From: Cheilinus undulatus
Taxonomy: Eukaryota; Chordata; Actinopteri; Labriformes; Labridae
Direction of reading: 5' to 3'
DNA: 64,000 nucleotides
Assembly (NCBI RefSeq): GCF_018320785.1
Contig: NC_054878.1
Span: 42,073,023 to 42,137,022 of the forward strand
The notes beneath the pieces were generated by a model. It was given only the letters and a program-made list of their open reading frames with translations. It was not told the origin of the DNA and did not search any database. Below, in pieces: positions 48,743 to 59,920 of this stretch (its first letter is position 1; each line of letters opens with the position of its first letter). A program made the translations under genes and the position numbers.

Positions 48743-49985
48743 CTGTGGCTTGCAAAAGTGTTCATACCACTTGAACTGTCCCACATTTCTTCACGTTACA
48801 ACCACAAATGTAAATATATTTTATTGGGATTTCATGTGATAGATCAACATAAAATGGTGCAAAATTGTGGAGTGAAAGGAAAATTATACAGGGCTTTCAA
48901 AATGTTTAAAAATAAAAATCTGAAAAGTATGGTGTGCAAAAGTATTCAGCCCCATGGAGTTAATACTTTGTAGAGCCACTTTCACTGCAGATACAGCTGC
49001 AAGTCTTTTGGGGGTATGACTTTACCAACTTTGCACATCTAGAGAGTGACATTTTTGCCCAATCCTCTTTGCTTAATAGCTCAAGCTCAGTCAGATTTAA
49101 TGGATAGTGTCTGTGAACAGCAATTTCAAGTCTGGCCACAGATTCTCACTGGGATTTAGGCCTGGACTCTGACTGGGCCATTCTAACACATGAATATGCT
49201 TCAGTCTGAACCATTCCATCGTAGCTCTGTGTGTATGTTTAGGGTCGTTGTCCTGCTGGAAGGTGAACATCCACCCCAGTTTCAAGTCTTTTGCTGATTC
49301 TAGCAGGTTTTCCTCTAAGATTGCCCTGTATTTAGCTCCATCCATCTTGCCATCAACTCTGACCAGCTTCCCTATCCCGGCTGAAGAAACGCTTCCCCAC
49401 AGCATGATGCTGCCACCCCCATGTTTCACGGTGGGGATGGTGTGTTCAGGGTGATGTGCAGTGTTAGTTTTCCGCCACACATAGTGCTTGTGTTTAGGCC
49501 AAAAAGTTCAGTTTTGGTCTCATCTGACTTAAGTACTTTCCTCCACATGTTTGGTGTGTCCCCCACGTGGCTTTAGGCAAACCTCAAATGAGACTTCTTA
49601 TGGCTTTTTTTCAACAATGCCTTTCTTCTTGCTGCTCTTCCATAAAGGCCAGATTTGTGGAGACTATGACCAATAGTTGTCCTGTGGACAGGTTCTGCAG
49701 CTCCTCCAGAGTTCCCATTAGCCTCTTTGTTGCTACTCTGGCTAATGCTCTCCATGCCCAGCCTCTATGTTTAGGTGGACGTCCATTTCTCAGCAGGTTT
49801 GATTTTGAGAGTTGGGAACGACAAACAGGTCTAATAATTAACGACATGTCCAAGACTCCTTACAATTCCTTACGACTACAATTCTGCAAGACTAGCATGT
49901 CAGAACTTTTCCTGGCATTCTCCTCTAGTCTGACACCTCAATGTGCTGTCAACGACATGGATCCTGTAGCTGACCAATAAAAGGA
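48743..49985 (-). mobile_element. Tc1-like transposon after module 5, longer copy
   Basis: The TA-preceded end ctgtggcttgcaaaagtgtt leads into a minus-strand transposase: C-terminal part at 49097-49480 ([40 protein letters not shown]) and a decayed helix-turn-helix part at 49611-49853 (GRPPKHRGW and ATKRLMGTLEELQ). It is the same insertion as in U1-U3, but here it keeps the 5' half that the units have lost. Confidence 0.82.
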
Positions 49986-50706
49986 CAGCATTTTTTCCCT
50001 CGTGCTTAGGTAAACAAACATGTCAAAGAGACAGACAGACCTGCAGCTGTTCCCAGATGGAGGGGTGAAACAGAGATGAAATTCGTTGGACTGTTGAGAG
50101 AACACCCCTGCCTCTTTGATGTCTCAGTGAGAGACTACCATGACAGGATCAAAAGGAAAATAGCTGGCATCAAATAGCAGAGGCACTTCATCAACCCAGT
50201 GAGTAGGCTACGTGCTAGAAGATATGCTAACATTCCATGCTCTCATCAGCAATTCACTCCTCTCGTCGTATTTAATAAAAAGACTTTATTAAATAAATGG
50301 TAAACCAGAAGTAGATTACATATGCCTCTAACACGTCAGTGTCTTCTTGCTAATGTTACTCTGTTTATTTGGTAGGGGGATGAATAAATAGGCATGTTAT
50401 CTTTAGAAAGGATATTCTTGCATTTCTTTGGGGATAGCTTTCAGTTGTAAAGGAAGGTTCAACGGATAAGTGGTTGGAGACATTACTGTCTGCAGCAGGC
50501 GGTGGAACAGAGCTACACTTTCTAATCACCTGTCCGCTGTACATGAACATCAGAGTCAAGTTTTTTCCACTTTTCACCAGCAAAAAACAAACAAAACAAA
50601 GGGATTCACCACTACGAATAATAAACAGAAGCTTCCATATCTGCTTGGGGATGTGGAACACATACAGGCTATATGAGTGTGTGTATATACAGTATATATA
50701 CATATA

Positions 50707-51578
50707 CAGATGCATCTCAAAAATTAGAACATCATGAAAAAGTTCAATATTTTTGTCACTCTTTCTGAAAGTGAAACCCATATATAGACTTGTGACACAT
50801 AGAGTGTAATATTTCAAGCCTTGATTTCTTGAAATGTTGATGATTATGGCTTACAGATAAGAAAACCCAAAATTGGCATCTGCTGGTGTTGGTCCACTGT
50901 GTTTTCTCAAGTCCACAGTCAGTGCAGCCATCTACCAGTACGTTTTAGAGCACTTCATGCTTCCTTCTGCTGACAAGCTTTATGGAGATGCTGATTTCAT
51001 TTTCCAGCAGGACTTGGCACCTGCCCACACTGCCAGAGGTACCAAAAGTTGGTTCAATGGCCATGGTGTTACCGTGCTTGACTGGCCAGCAAACTGGCCT
51101 GACCGGAACCCCATTGAGAATCTATGGGGTATTGTCAAGAGGAAGATGAGAGACACCAGACCCAACAATGCAGATAACCTGAAGGCTGCTATCAAAGCAA
51201 CCTGGGCTTCCATTACACCTGAGCAGTGCCACAGGCTGATTGCCTCCATGCCATGCCACACTGATGCAGTAATTCATGCAAAAGGAGGTCCAACCAAGTA
51301 TTGCGTGCACAGAAATGAACATACTTTTCAGAAGACTGACATTTCTGTTTAAAAGATCCATTTTTTATTGATCTTGTGTAATATTCTAATTTTTTAAACA
51401 CTGAATTTTGGGTTTTCTTATCTGTAAGCCATAATCATCAACATTTTAAGAAATAAAGGCTTGAAATATTTCACTCTCTGTGTAACAAATCTATATATGT
51501 ATGGGTTTCACTTTCAGAAAAGAGTAACAAAAAAATTGAACTTTTTCATGATATTCTAATTTTTTTTAAATGCACCTG
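50707..51578 (+). mobile_element. Internally deleted Tc1-like transposon, 872 bp
   Basis: Long (about 165 bp) inverted repeats flanked by TA begin cagatgcatctcaaaaatta. The plus-strand frame 50873-51352 keeps the back half of the transposase: DFIFQQDLAPAHTA (second Asp), NPIENLWGIVKRK (Glu) and the end segment SMPCHTDAVIHAKGGPTKY. The DNA-binding domain and first Asp are deleted, so it can move only with help from a full copy. Confidence 0.92.
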
Positions 51579-51673
51579 TATATAAAACCCCATTTTTTTT
51601 TACCATCTTTATGAAAGAAAACCCAAAATTTTGATACATGTACTTACAATGGTTATTTTTGTATGGATTATGA

Positions 51674-51713
51674 TTATCATTATAATTAGTAGTAGTAGTA
51701 GTAGTAGTAGTAA
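51674..51713. repeat. (TAG)n microsatellite
   Basis: About nine tag triplets between the Tc1 and the second MADF piece. Confidence 0.9.
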
Positions 51714-52093
51714 TTTGTAAATCCATTTGGCAATGAAAATTAATATTTTCCGTGCCAGTAAAGCTTGCTGAACTGATGTGAATTGACATTAACATGTTTA
51801 TGTGTTCGGAGGACTAAATTTTGCTTTCTTTTAAAAATGTTTTGTTTTTGGAGAAGTACAGACAAAAGCTGCCTCATTGAAGACACAATTTGGGAAGCAA
51901 TTTGCGACCAAAATAAAGTGGGGGTGGCCACAAAGAACCAACCCTCAGGCAGAGTTCGTTTTTAGCCCGGACTTTCCACATGTGACCAACAAAGCCCCTC
52001 ACACCACCCTGAATGTAAGTCCTCTTGCCAAATAGCTTCTTTGTAACCTCAAAATGATTTATGGGCACACATAAGGGCACAGATGCCCTAGTG

Positions 52094-52970
52094 CAGGGAT
52101 GTCAAACTCAATCACAGCAGGGGCCGGACTCTGGATTCAGAACTAACCTGAGGGCCTAACAGGGTCACCTTTTAAACCATAAACTGTCAACCTTATTTCA
52201 CTGGTAATAAAATCTGAAACAAAAAAAAAAAAAAATACTTAGCACTGATGATAAACGATTTTGACATTTAAAAAAGTTAAAAAGATAAGTTTAAAGACTC
52301 ACAATCTGAGAAAAGTAAATTTATTAGTTCAAAAAGGTCAAAACAAGAAATAGAAAAATGTTTTTTAAAGGCAAATACATAAGAAAGAAGTCAAAATCAT
52401 GAGTTTAAAAGGTCAAAATATGAAATAAAAATTATAATCCTGAAATAAAAAGTTAAAGTATGATTCAAAATTTGAAATTATGAGTCTAAAAGTCAAACTA
52501 TGGGATTATGAAGTCGAAGTTTGATGTTGAAAATATGAGATAAAATACAAAATAATTGGTTCAATAGGTGAAAATATCACTTAAAAATTAGACTCATTCA
52601 TCTTAAAGCTCAAAATATTACATGAGAAGTCAAAATTGAGTTGAAATGCTCAAAGTATGAAACAAAAAGTCAAAATCCTAAGTTTGAGTCCTAATTGTGA
52701 GATGCTAAATTGAAAATGTGAAATTACAACACAAATTTATTTCTTTTCCCAAATTCATGACTTCTTATCTAATTATTTTACGCCTTTTTCAGATTTTATG
52801 ACTTAACAAGGATATCTTAAATCATCAAGGATAAGTTCAAATATTTATACCTGAGGAAATGTGCAGACCTCATACTGATGGGCCAGTTAGAACAGAAACG
52901 AGATCATTTTTGGGGCCGGATTTAACTGTCCCAGGGGCCAAATTGAGGGGCCTTGAGTTTGACACCTGTG
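52094..52970. mobile_element. Complete hAT-type MITE, 877 bp
   Basis: The ends cagggatgtcaaactcaa and ttgagtttgacacctgtg are imperfect inverted repeats. Exact 8-bp target duplications ccctagtg lie at 52086-52093 and 52971-52978. The interior is a degenerate AAAAGTCAAAATATGAG field flanked by ggggccgga blocks. No coding. Sibling of 27028-27862. Confidence 0.93.
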
Positions 52971-52994
52971 CCCTAGTGTGTTGAGGCACACACC

Positions 52995-53115
52995 ATGCAC
53001 AAGGGTGGGCCAGATTTGGGTCCGGCCTGTGGCTACTTTCCTGCATGCCTCTACCCTGCTCTCTCATCTCTGTTTCTGACTCTATCCACTGTCCTCCTTT
53101 ATGAATGAAGACTTA
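52995..53115. mobile_element. SINE 3' body fragment
   Basis: The text ggcctgtggctactttcctg, ctctatccactgtcctcc matches the body of fish tRNA-SINEs and resembles the SINE at 21300-21470. The tRNA head is missing. Confidence 0.55.
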
Positions 53116-53931
53116 AAAAGCATATTACATATATCTATGACGCCATCTCCAGATAACAGTGCAGTTGCTACAAACAAGTAATAAGATTGATACTTTTTTC
53201 CAGCATGACTTTTTTTCACTCTATCAGTTCTGAATTTCTAGCCCAAAATACATGCCAACCATACCTTATTTCTGTGAGGGGAATGTAGTTGTTTTTTTCC
53301 CTGCCAAAATAGGCAGTTTAAATTCCTTCACTGCTTTTATCTCTAATTGTTTTCTCTTATCTAGGTAGATACTATGCAGTTGGCCAGTGCCAGTCGGGAC
53401 ATCGCTGAGTACAGTGATGATCAGCAGGAGGAGGAGGAAATGTCGGAGAATGCCACCTCCATGTTACAGTTGTCATGTAAAACCCAGCAGGAGTCAAGTG
53501 CATCACAGTCCAGTCCCAAGCCTGTGCCTGCTGAAAGGGCACGTAAAGCCGAAAAGAAAAGAAATGTCTCACAAACACTGCTTGATGCCAGTCAGGATGT
53601 AGACGAAATGTTTGGCAAGCAGGTTGTGTGCGAATTAAAACAAATTAAAGATACAGCAACAAAAACTAGACTCCGTAGAAATATCCTTGTAATGATATAT
53701 GATGCAGCAGAGGCTGAGCAGAGAGCTGCATCAAATCAGTCCAAATAAACCCAACACCCCCAATATACACTCCCATGAGACCTTGGCAGGATGACGCCAG
53801 TCACCTGCTTCAACCTACTTACCATCCAAAATACCAAATGTTAACACCTATACCAGAGAGCCTCTTGACAGAACTGGAGAAATGCAACCTGCAGAAAGAA
53901 AAACTTCTCTCAACCTCAAGCATGTGTATGT

Positions 53932-53962
53932 ATGATGTGTGTGTGTGTGTGTGTGTGTGTTT
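53932..53962. repeat. (TG)n microsatellite
   Basis: About 13 uninterrupted tg dinucleotides. Confidence 0.9.
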
Positions 53963-54194
53963 ACATTTAATATCAATAAATTCCTTCCATTCTTTCAGAA
54001 ATGTTTTTTTCTTTGAGATTTCTTTGAAATTTACCTTAACAATTTCACATTCAGCAAGAATGTGCTCTACTGTTGCAGCAAGAATGTGCTCTTTGACAAA
54101 AAAGGATTTGTATACTTTTAATACAAACAAAAACATCCAAGGAGGCAGAATGCTTGGACAGATACAAAACAGAGGACAAACTTTTACTCCAGGC

Positions 54195-54760
54195 GTCAGC
54201 TGAACTGACAAATAGTAGTCTCTAAGTCAAGGTAGGGCCATGCCTCCCCTCCCTACTGGCTGCTGCAGCATTTAATATCTTACTCTTGGTCGTCTATCAT
54301 TCCAGAAGGATCTTGCTAAATGTTCACCTCGCTCCCTGAATAGTTTTAGAGGAACATCTGGAAGGGCTGTGAACAAATACAACAGTCTTGGAAGAATTTT
54401 CATTTTCAGGTTGAGAGGAAGCAAGCCCCACCTGTCCAGGTCATCATAGATTTTCATATATCTTTCTGTCAACAAAACACCCAAATATTGAATATGTGTT
54501 TGGTATTATTTCTGTCAATGCAGGAGCTTCGTTTTACGTTGCCATGTCAGCAGTAGTTCATGTCAGTATTGTTTTTGAAAAGAGTATTCAAAGCTAGAAT
54601 TATAGCTCTAATGTTACATTCGTACTTGTACTTTTTGTAGCATGTGAATGTTTAACTGAGTCTGTTAATGATTTATGTTCAGTCGAATATTTTTGGTGTA
54701 TAAGGAAGACATAAAAATAGCCATGTAAAAGAAGGATTTCTGCTGATTTTTTGCTCATTA
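54195..54760 (-). mobile_element. LINE (L1/Tx1-type) fragment plus dispersed repeat
   Basis: 54272-54484 on the minus strand codes KIYDDLDRWGLLPLNLK, MKILPRLLYLFTALPDVPL and a following arginine-rich end. It is colinear with 21750-22100 (agtagtctctaagtcaaggt). 54590-54760 matches 22235-22370 and 1455-1600. Confidence 0.75.
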
Positions 54761-55220
54761 AAAAACCCGATTTGTGTGATTTCCTTCATGAATAAATAAT
54801 TATTGACCAATAAATGTTGTCTCATTAAAAAAAATACTCTGGATCATGACTAGACACGTTACATGTGGTGTACCTCAAGGTGGATGTTTAGGACCTTGTG
54901 TTTTATAATAATCCTCTGCCATTTATTTTAGAAAAAGCCCACATTGCTTGTGTACAGTTGGCTCAATATGCAAATGCCTCATTAAAAGGCAAAAAGGAGG
55001 AGTTAAGTGTTTGCAGGACAACTATTTTATACTTTGAATACAGTACTGTGCAGAACTTTAAGGCATGATGGGCCAAAAATGGAGGCTGAAGTTAGACATA
55101 GATGTGATGGGTAAACCACCTGAGAGCGGAAAGGACGACTAACATGACCCTGGTTGTGCTCTGGATGTTGTTGCATATAACCAGTGTCAGGGGAAAATAA
55201 TACATCACTCTATTAGCTAC
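54761..55220. other. No gene recognised
   Basis: No exon, transposase or clear tandem structure was found; 54830-54960 still resembles 1690-1810. Confidence 0.5.
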
Positions 55221-55224
55221 ACCA

Positions 55225-55335
55225 CTTATCCCATTTGGTGTCGCGGGGGGCCTGGGCTATCCCAGTGGTCAGGGGCGAGAGGCGGGGTGAACCCTAGACC
55301 AGTTACCAGTCAGTCACAGATGGAAATACAAAAAA
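55225..55335. repeat. Dispersed teleost repeat (GGGCGAGAGGCGGGGTGAACCC)
   Basis: The text ggcgagaggcggggtgaacc, agaccagttaccagtcagtc is a decayed copy of a very common fish interspersed repeat. Class not assigned. Confidence 0.6.
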
Positions 55336-55507
55336 TTACCAAGCCCACACCTTTAGGCTACAGTAAGGGGTGGACGTTGCGAGTAAAGCCCATTTCAGAT
55401 TAGGAGCGTGACACGCGCGCGGGAAAACACCCAGGCAGTCTGAAACAGCGGTAAGGAGAACGCTATGCATCAGCAGCATTTGTTTCCTGCCTTCGCGCCT
55501 CCCGCCA

Positions 55508-55521
55508 CCACTAGAGGGCGG
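55508..55521 (+). promoter_or_regulatory. CTCF-like motif, forward
   Basis: CCACTAGAGGGCGG is a full match to CCASYAGRKGGCRS. Confidence 0.6.
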
Positions 55522-55711
55522 TGTAACACGGGCAGCTCTTTGTGTAACCTAAAAGATGAGCGTGTTTTAAAGAGCAGGTAAAAATATTAATGTTGCATGA
55601 AGTCCCCGTGGTTTGTTCTTTTCTCCTTCACACTGATAGTGTTATATGGCTCATATGTGATATTTTTTAGAGGTCAGTCAACAGGAACTGCGTCTGTTCG
55701 AGTAGAAAAAC

Positions 55712-55724
55712 AAAAGTGAAAGTG
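55712..55724 (+). promoter_or_regulatory. IRF/PRDI-like element of promoter C
   Basis: AAAAGTGAAAGTG, identical to the element in promoter A. Confidence 0.6.
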
Positions 55725-56012
55725 TTTCACAGACAGGGAGCAGCCCCGTCTGGGAGGGAAACGTCAGAAACTTTACAAACAATTTACGGATCTATTTCGT
55801 TAGAAGGAGTTATTTACTCAGGCCGTTTAACTTCTGAATCTCTACAATGAAATGGAGAAAAGGAGATTATGTCCTTCTAAGGTAATTTTAACCTCGTCTG
55901 TAGCTGGTACAGAGCAGCTATGACAGTGCAGCTTCTCATCAGATAAACTTTAATTATTTTTCAACGATGTTGACTAAAATCTCACCTTTTTTTCTGTCCC
56001 TCCTCCAGGGAC

Positions 56013-59000
56013 ATGGATGAAGAAAGACCAAGAGGTGAGGCAGAAACTTACTCTTTTCGTTTATTGCTGAAATGATTTGCTTACACTTCACTAAATTAAG
56101 TTATACACACAAAATAGAAACGTCGTCATTAGCGCTGTTACGTTTTCATAGTCGTTCGTGAACGAGCAGGTTCAACGAGCCGGCTCTTTTATGTGAACGA
56201 GAACAGGTGGATCCCGTTCGAGAGCCGTTTTACATCATTATAACATTTTATTTTTTAATTTTTATGTATGTTGTTTGTGTGCTATATGATCGATTAACAT
56301 GAATGATCTTTTCTACATACACTTCCACAGGCACATCTCACATTAGGGACACAAGCTTGATGATACGACGTTAATTATATCAGGTGTTTCATACAGCCCA
56401 GCCAGAGAGCAGATTTCATTTGACCCACAAGGGGTTTTAGGGGAGGCAGTAAAGTATGTTTTAAAAAATAGTAGCATGGTATTTTCATCAGTTCAAAAAA
56501 TGAGCACAACTGGACTGAAATACCAGCACAAATATCAATCAAATGTCATGACATTGCTAAATCTGGCCAGTCAATATATATATATATATAAACACAGTTG
56601 CTTAACAAATTTATTAGACCACCTGTCATATTTGTCTCAAAGACCATCCAGCATCATGAAGTGCTTTAATGTGGACTCTTTCATTTTTCAGTGAGCTCTC
56701 CACATTTTACCATTTTGAACAGGAATGAGGGATTTAGGGATTTCAAACTGAATTGACCTTTTTATACCCAAATTTGAGCCGGCTCACTGGACTTCTCTGA
56801 GAAGTCAGAAATTAATCACACATAACATTCAAGCACTAAAACTCATTTTTCGTTCAGGAATGCAAGTAAATAACTATGATTTGACATATTAATCAAGAAA
56901 TAATAATGTGCTTTACTATTTTTTCCGTTTTTTTGTAAATCAGTAAATTTGAAAATTCATGGATAACAATAATAATTCTGTTTTAGCATTAAAAATATCG
57001 TTTGGTTTAAAGATCTTCTACATATTGGTGTATTCACCATTGCAGAAACATAAAAAATGATTTTGGTAATTATCAATGCTGTTAATTTAGGGGCAGCTTT
57101 GGCATAAACCTTACTTTGGGTGGTGGTCTAATAAATTTGTTAAGCACTGTGTATTTATATATATATATATATATATATATTTTCCTCCAAAGTTTATATC
57201 TCCGTTTTGACAACCCATCTCTATTATTGACTTTTTAATCTTAAAATTTCAACTTTTGATCCTGTTGTGACTTATCTTGCCTTGTTATTGGCTTAAAGTC
57301 TTTTTTGTAGGTCCAATGATGACCCATATGCAGACCCAGAATCATAAGCTAATGTTGAATGGTGTGGGAGCTGAATGTTTTAAGTTGTTCAAGAAAAAAA
57401 AATATTGGCAGAGGGGGCACTGTGTCAGAGTTATGATGCTGATGCATGAATGAACAGCTGTGGCAAGATTTTGAGAATGGACACAGGCCCTAAATCCTCC
57501 TAAAGAATGTGGTGGCAGAGGCATGTGGCTGCTTTCCTATAAAGGTCACTGATGATTATGAAATCCTGTTTAATTTGTCAGGTGTTTTCATTTTTTGCTG
57601 TTTATCTGGATTTTTAATGTACATTCTGATTTTGTATGCCCACTTCTTTTTTATTCCCAGTGGGACTTCCAGATAAAATAATGAAATCAAAAGCATTAAA
57701 GTGAGTCAGACATGTTTTCTGTCTTCAGTGTCCTGGAGAAAGTTCTATGTCCACCTGTCAGAAAAGACCAATGACGCTCATCTTCCCTGGGTATCAAGAT
57801 TTGAAAGTATTGGCCAAGTGAAGGTGGACTCTCCGGAGGACAGTGACTACATCCTGCTGTTCTGTCCCATCGCATCCAGAGTTGGAACAGACATCAGTGA
57901 CGCTCTGGAAAGTATTCCAGGTAGGTGATGGATCAGGAACAACTGAAAACTAAAAGTCAGATATTTGTTTGATTGGAATCATATTGACATAATAATTTGG
58001 AGCACAGTGTATATATATATATGTATACCAGAAAACAAATGATCTCCTCTCTAAGTTGTATATACTTAATTATTGTTTTTTTCTGATATTTTTAAGTGAA
58101 GACATGTCTGTTTACAGCTGGTGACAAAGAAGTCATCCTTGTGGTGATGCATCACACCTTCAACAAAGATCATGTTGTGGCTGACAGCAGGTGGCAGGTC
58201 AGTAACCCAAAAGTCCTCCTAATTGTGGACACTCTGTTCTTCGAGGGATGTCCTCTGCAGTCTAAACACAATGAAATCGCATGGGATGAAATCAAGAAGT
58301 TTCTTGGTGTCTGTGCTGAGGTAAAACTAGATGTATCAGTCTGATTAATTCGATGCATAATGCACCAATATTGTACATCTGTAACTGTTGTTTTTTTTAC
58401 TCTTTCCTCTGTTCATTCAGGTCCCCAGCCGTGGCTTCAGTGATTACTGTAAGTATAACAGTTAACTTCAGATTTAACTCAGAGACTTTCAGTCTGTTTC
58501 AAATGTTCATTCAGATGGTTTTATGTATATTAACTTTAATTGTGAACACTTCTCAGCAGCATGATTGGTTGCTTAGTAAGAAACTGGCTCACATCACCTC
58601 CACTTCCCTCTGCAGTAACTGTTAAGTCTGTTTTATATTCTTCCTCAGGCTTTTTATATGCTTTAAGGGTACAATATGTCTGTTGTTTCACTGAAATGTC
58701 TGCTTAAAAATTCCACAACCTATATTATGTAAAGATACTGTATCTTTGAGTTGGGCCGTCACATTACCACTTATTCTTACTTGCTCTGATCTTAACTGGC
58801 AGCCTGAGTGAGCTTAATATTACTGTGAGACTGATTTCACAAACTAGTTATAAACTCACCACTGAAGCAAACTGTTCTCTTCAACAAACCTGATGCTCAG
58901 CCAAGCTGCTCTGAGCTCTAGTTCACTCTGCTGTAAAGAGGAAAATATGGAGCGTGTGACATGAAAGGAGTCAGAGCGCCCTCTACTGGACAAATAATAG

Positions 59001-59397
59001 AGCACAGATATCATGTCTAAGTAAACCAAGTAACATTCCCTGCACTGTATTGGTGAAAATACAAGTGTTAACCAGGGTGTCCACCTATGATGTTTGATCT
59101 ACTGTCACTTCCAGCTGTAGTGTTCCGACTACGTATCCCAGAAGCCCCAAAATTACTCACAGGGAGCGTGAGAGGGCCCGCTTGTGCCAGCCGCCGCAAA
59201 AACACTTTGACGTATATGTAGTCAATGGCACTCAATGAGTTAAGAATTGTTAAAAAAAAATGTAAATTATACTCAATATAATACTGTTTCGATCTCTTTT
59301 CTTCATTTCAGGTATGGCTGTTTTACAACTTGTGTGGGCTGTGATCTTGTTGATGATAACTTGGATTCGTCGACTCTGCGAGAGGTGTTTTGGGTAA
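56013..59397 (+). CDS. Gene C: intact tail-anchored family protein, 176 aa
   Basis: Exons 56013-56034 (MDEERPR), 57729-57920, 58118-58320, 58421-58448 and 59312-59397 join in frame (531 nt with TAA). All junctions are GT-AG, and the introns are short apart from intron 1. The domain reads [58 protein letters not shown] and [13 protein letters not shown]. The last exon codes MAVLQLVWAVILLMITWIRR followed by LCERCFG: one membrane helix with a short basic, Cys-containing end, which is the tail-anchor pattern. It is the most compact member and lacks the piggyBac-like MITE. The promoter carries an IRF-like element. A cytosol-facing membrane protein of unknown function, possibly interferon-induced (inference). 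Confidence 0.85.
56592..57151. mobile_element. Complete mariner/Tc1-type MITE, ~560 bp
   Basis: 31-bp ends (acacagttgcttaacaaatt and its inverse near 57121-57151) differ at one base. It lies between (TA)n runs in intron 1 of gene C. No coding. A truncated sibling lies at 6946-7400. Confidence 0.85.
57152..57182. repeat. (TA)n microsatellite
   Basis: Short ta run adjoining the MITE; a second one lies at 56574-56590. Confidence 0.85.
58976..58989 (-). promoter_or_regulatory. CTCF-like motif, reverse
   Basis: GCGCCCTCTACTGG is the minus-strand form of CCASYAGRKGGCRS with no mismatch. It lies in the last intron of gene C, about 320 bp before the terminal exon. Confidence 0.55.
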
Positions 59398-59719
59398 AGG
59401 CTGTCATTCGACTATCACATCAAGTATTCTTCAAGCTACAAGTTTACACATGAATCTGTTCAGTAAATCAAGAATCATCTGATAAAATTAAATACAAGTT
59501 GAATATTATTGATTTTCTCAGAGGAAGTTTAAGTACGATGAAGGTCTTCTAGTGCCAAAGCTTTTCAGTGGTCTTTGATTTCCCACCCTTTTCCTGAAGG
59601 ATGTTCATCCATTTTGGGTTTTGGCATACTGAGTGTTAATCCTTGATGCTTTTTAGTCAAAGCACATTAATGTAAACTGAATACAAATTGGATATCAGAT
59701 AGCTCAGACTGCATACAGT

Positions 59720-59920
59720 CTATCTTTTTTGTAAGTAGGAATTATTTACTCTGAGGCTGTTTAACTTCTGAATCTCTACAAGGAAATGGAGAATAGAAAT
59801 CATGTTCTTCTAAGGTATTTTTAACTTTGTCTGTTTTGCTGGGCTGAAGCTGGTACAGAGCAGTCGTGACAGTGAAGCTTCTCATCAGATTGACTCTTTT
59901 TTTATCCCTCCTCCAGGAAT
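59720..59920 (+). promoter_or_regulatory. Partial 5' flank of gene D (no IRF element)
   Basis: Similarity to the B promoter region begins only at gtaagtaggaattatttact, the start of its 5' intron. The CTCF-like and IRF-like parts and the untranslated exon are absent. Gene D therefore has no visible promoter of its own and may depend on read-through from gene C. Confidence 0.55.

Larger units (their letters stand above)
50010..53748 (+). pseudogene. Disrupted MADF-BESS gene
   Basis: Three pieces in order make a MADF-BESS protein, a DNA-binding adaptor type found in animal genomes and beside Harbinger transposases. The first half of MADF is at about 50078-50177 (KFVGLLREHPCLFDVSVRDY, then TAG). 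The second half is near 51880-51930 (IEDTIWEAICDQNKVG). The C-terminal part is at 53374-53748, an acidic Ser/Gln-rich linker followed by the BESS motif (DVDEMFGKQVVCELKQIKD and RRNILVMIYDAAE). A Tc1 (50707-51578) and an hAT MITE (52094-52970) sit between the pieces. The last piece remains open for 124 codons. It is either a dead host gene or the accessory gene of a Harbinger element; no Harbinger transposase is visible. Confidence 0.75.
55480..55805 (+). promoter_or_regulatory. Promoter and 5' untranslated exon of gene C
   Basis: Homologous to promoters A and B. CTCF-like motif at 55508-55521, actgatagtgttatatggc at about 55632, IRF-like element at 55712-55724, then acagacagggagcagccccg and ggatctatttc followed by gttaga, a weak donor. 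Confidence 0.65.

Noticed and set aside
50365..50817. 150-codon minus-strand frame
   Set aside because: It overlaps the end of a Tc1 terminal repeat and a spacer, is rich in Tyr/Ile from AT bias and has no recognisable domain.
53819..54211. Open frames on both strands of ~130-142 codons
   Set aside because: They run through a (TG)n microsatellite and show Thr-His or Cys-Val repeats produced by it. No domain or paralogue.
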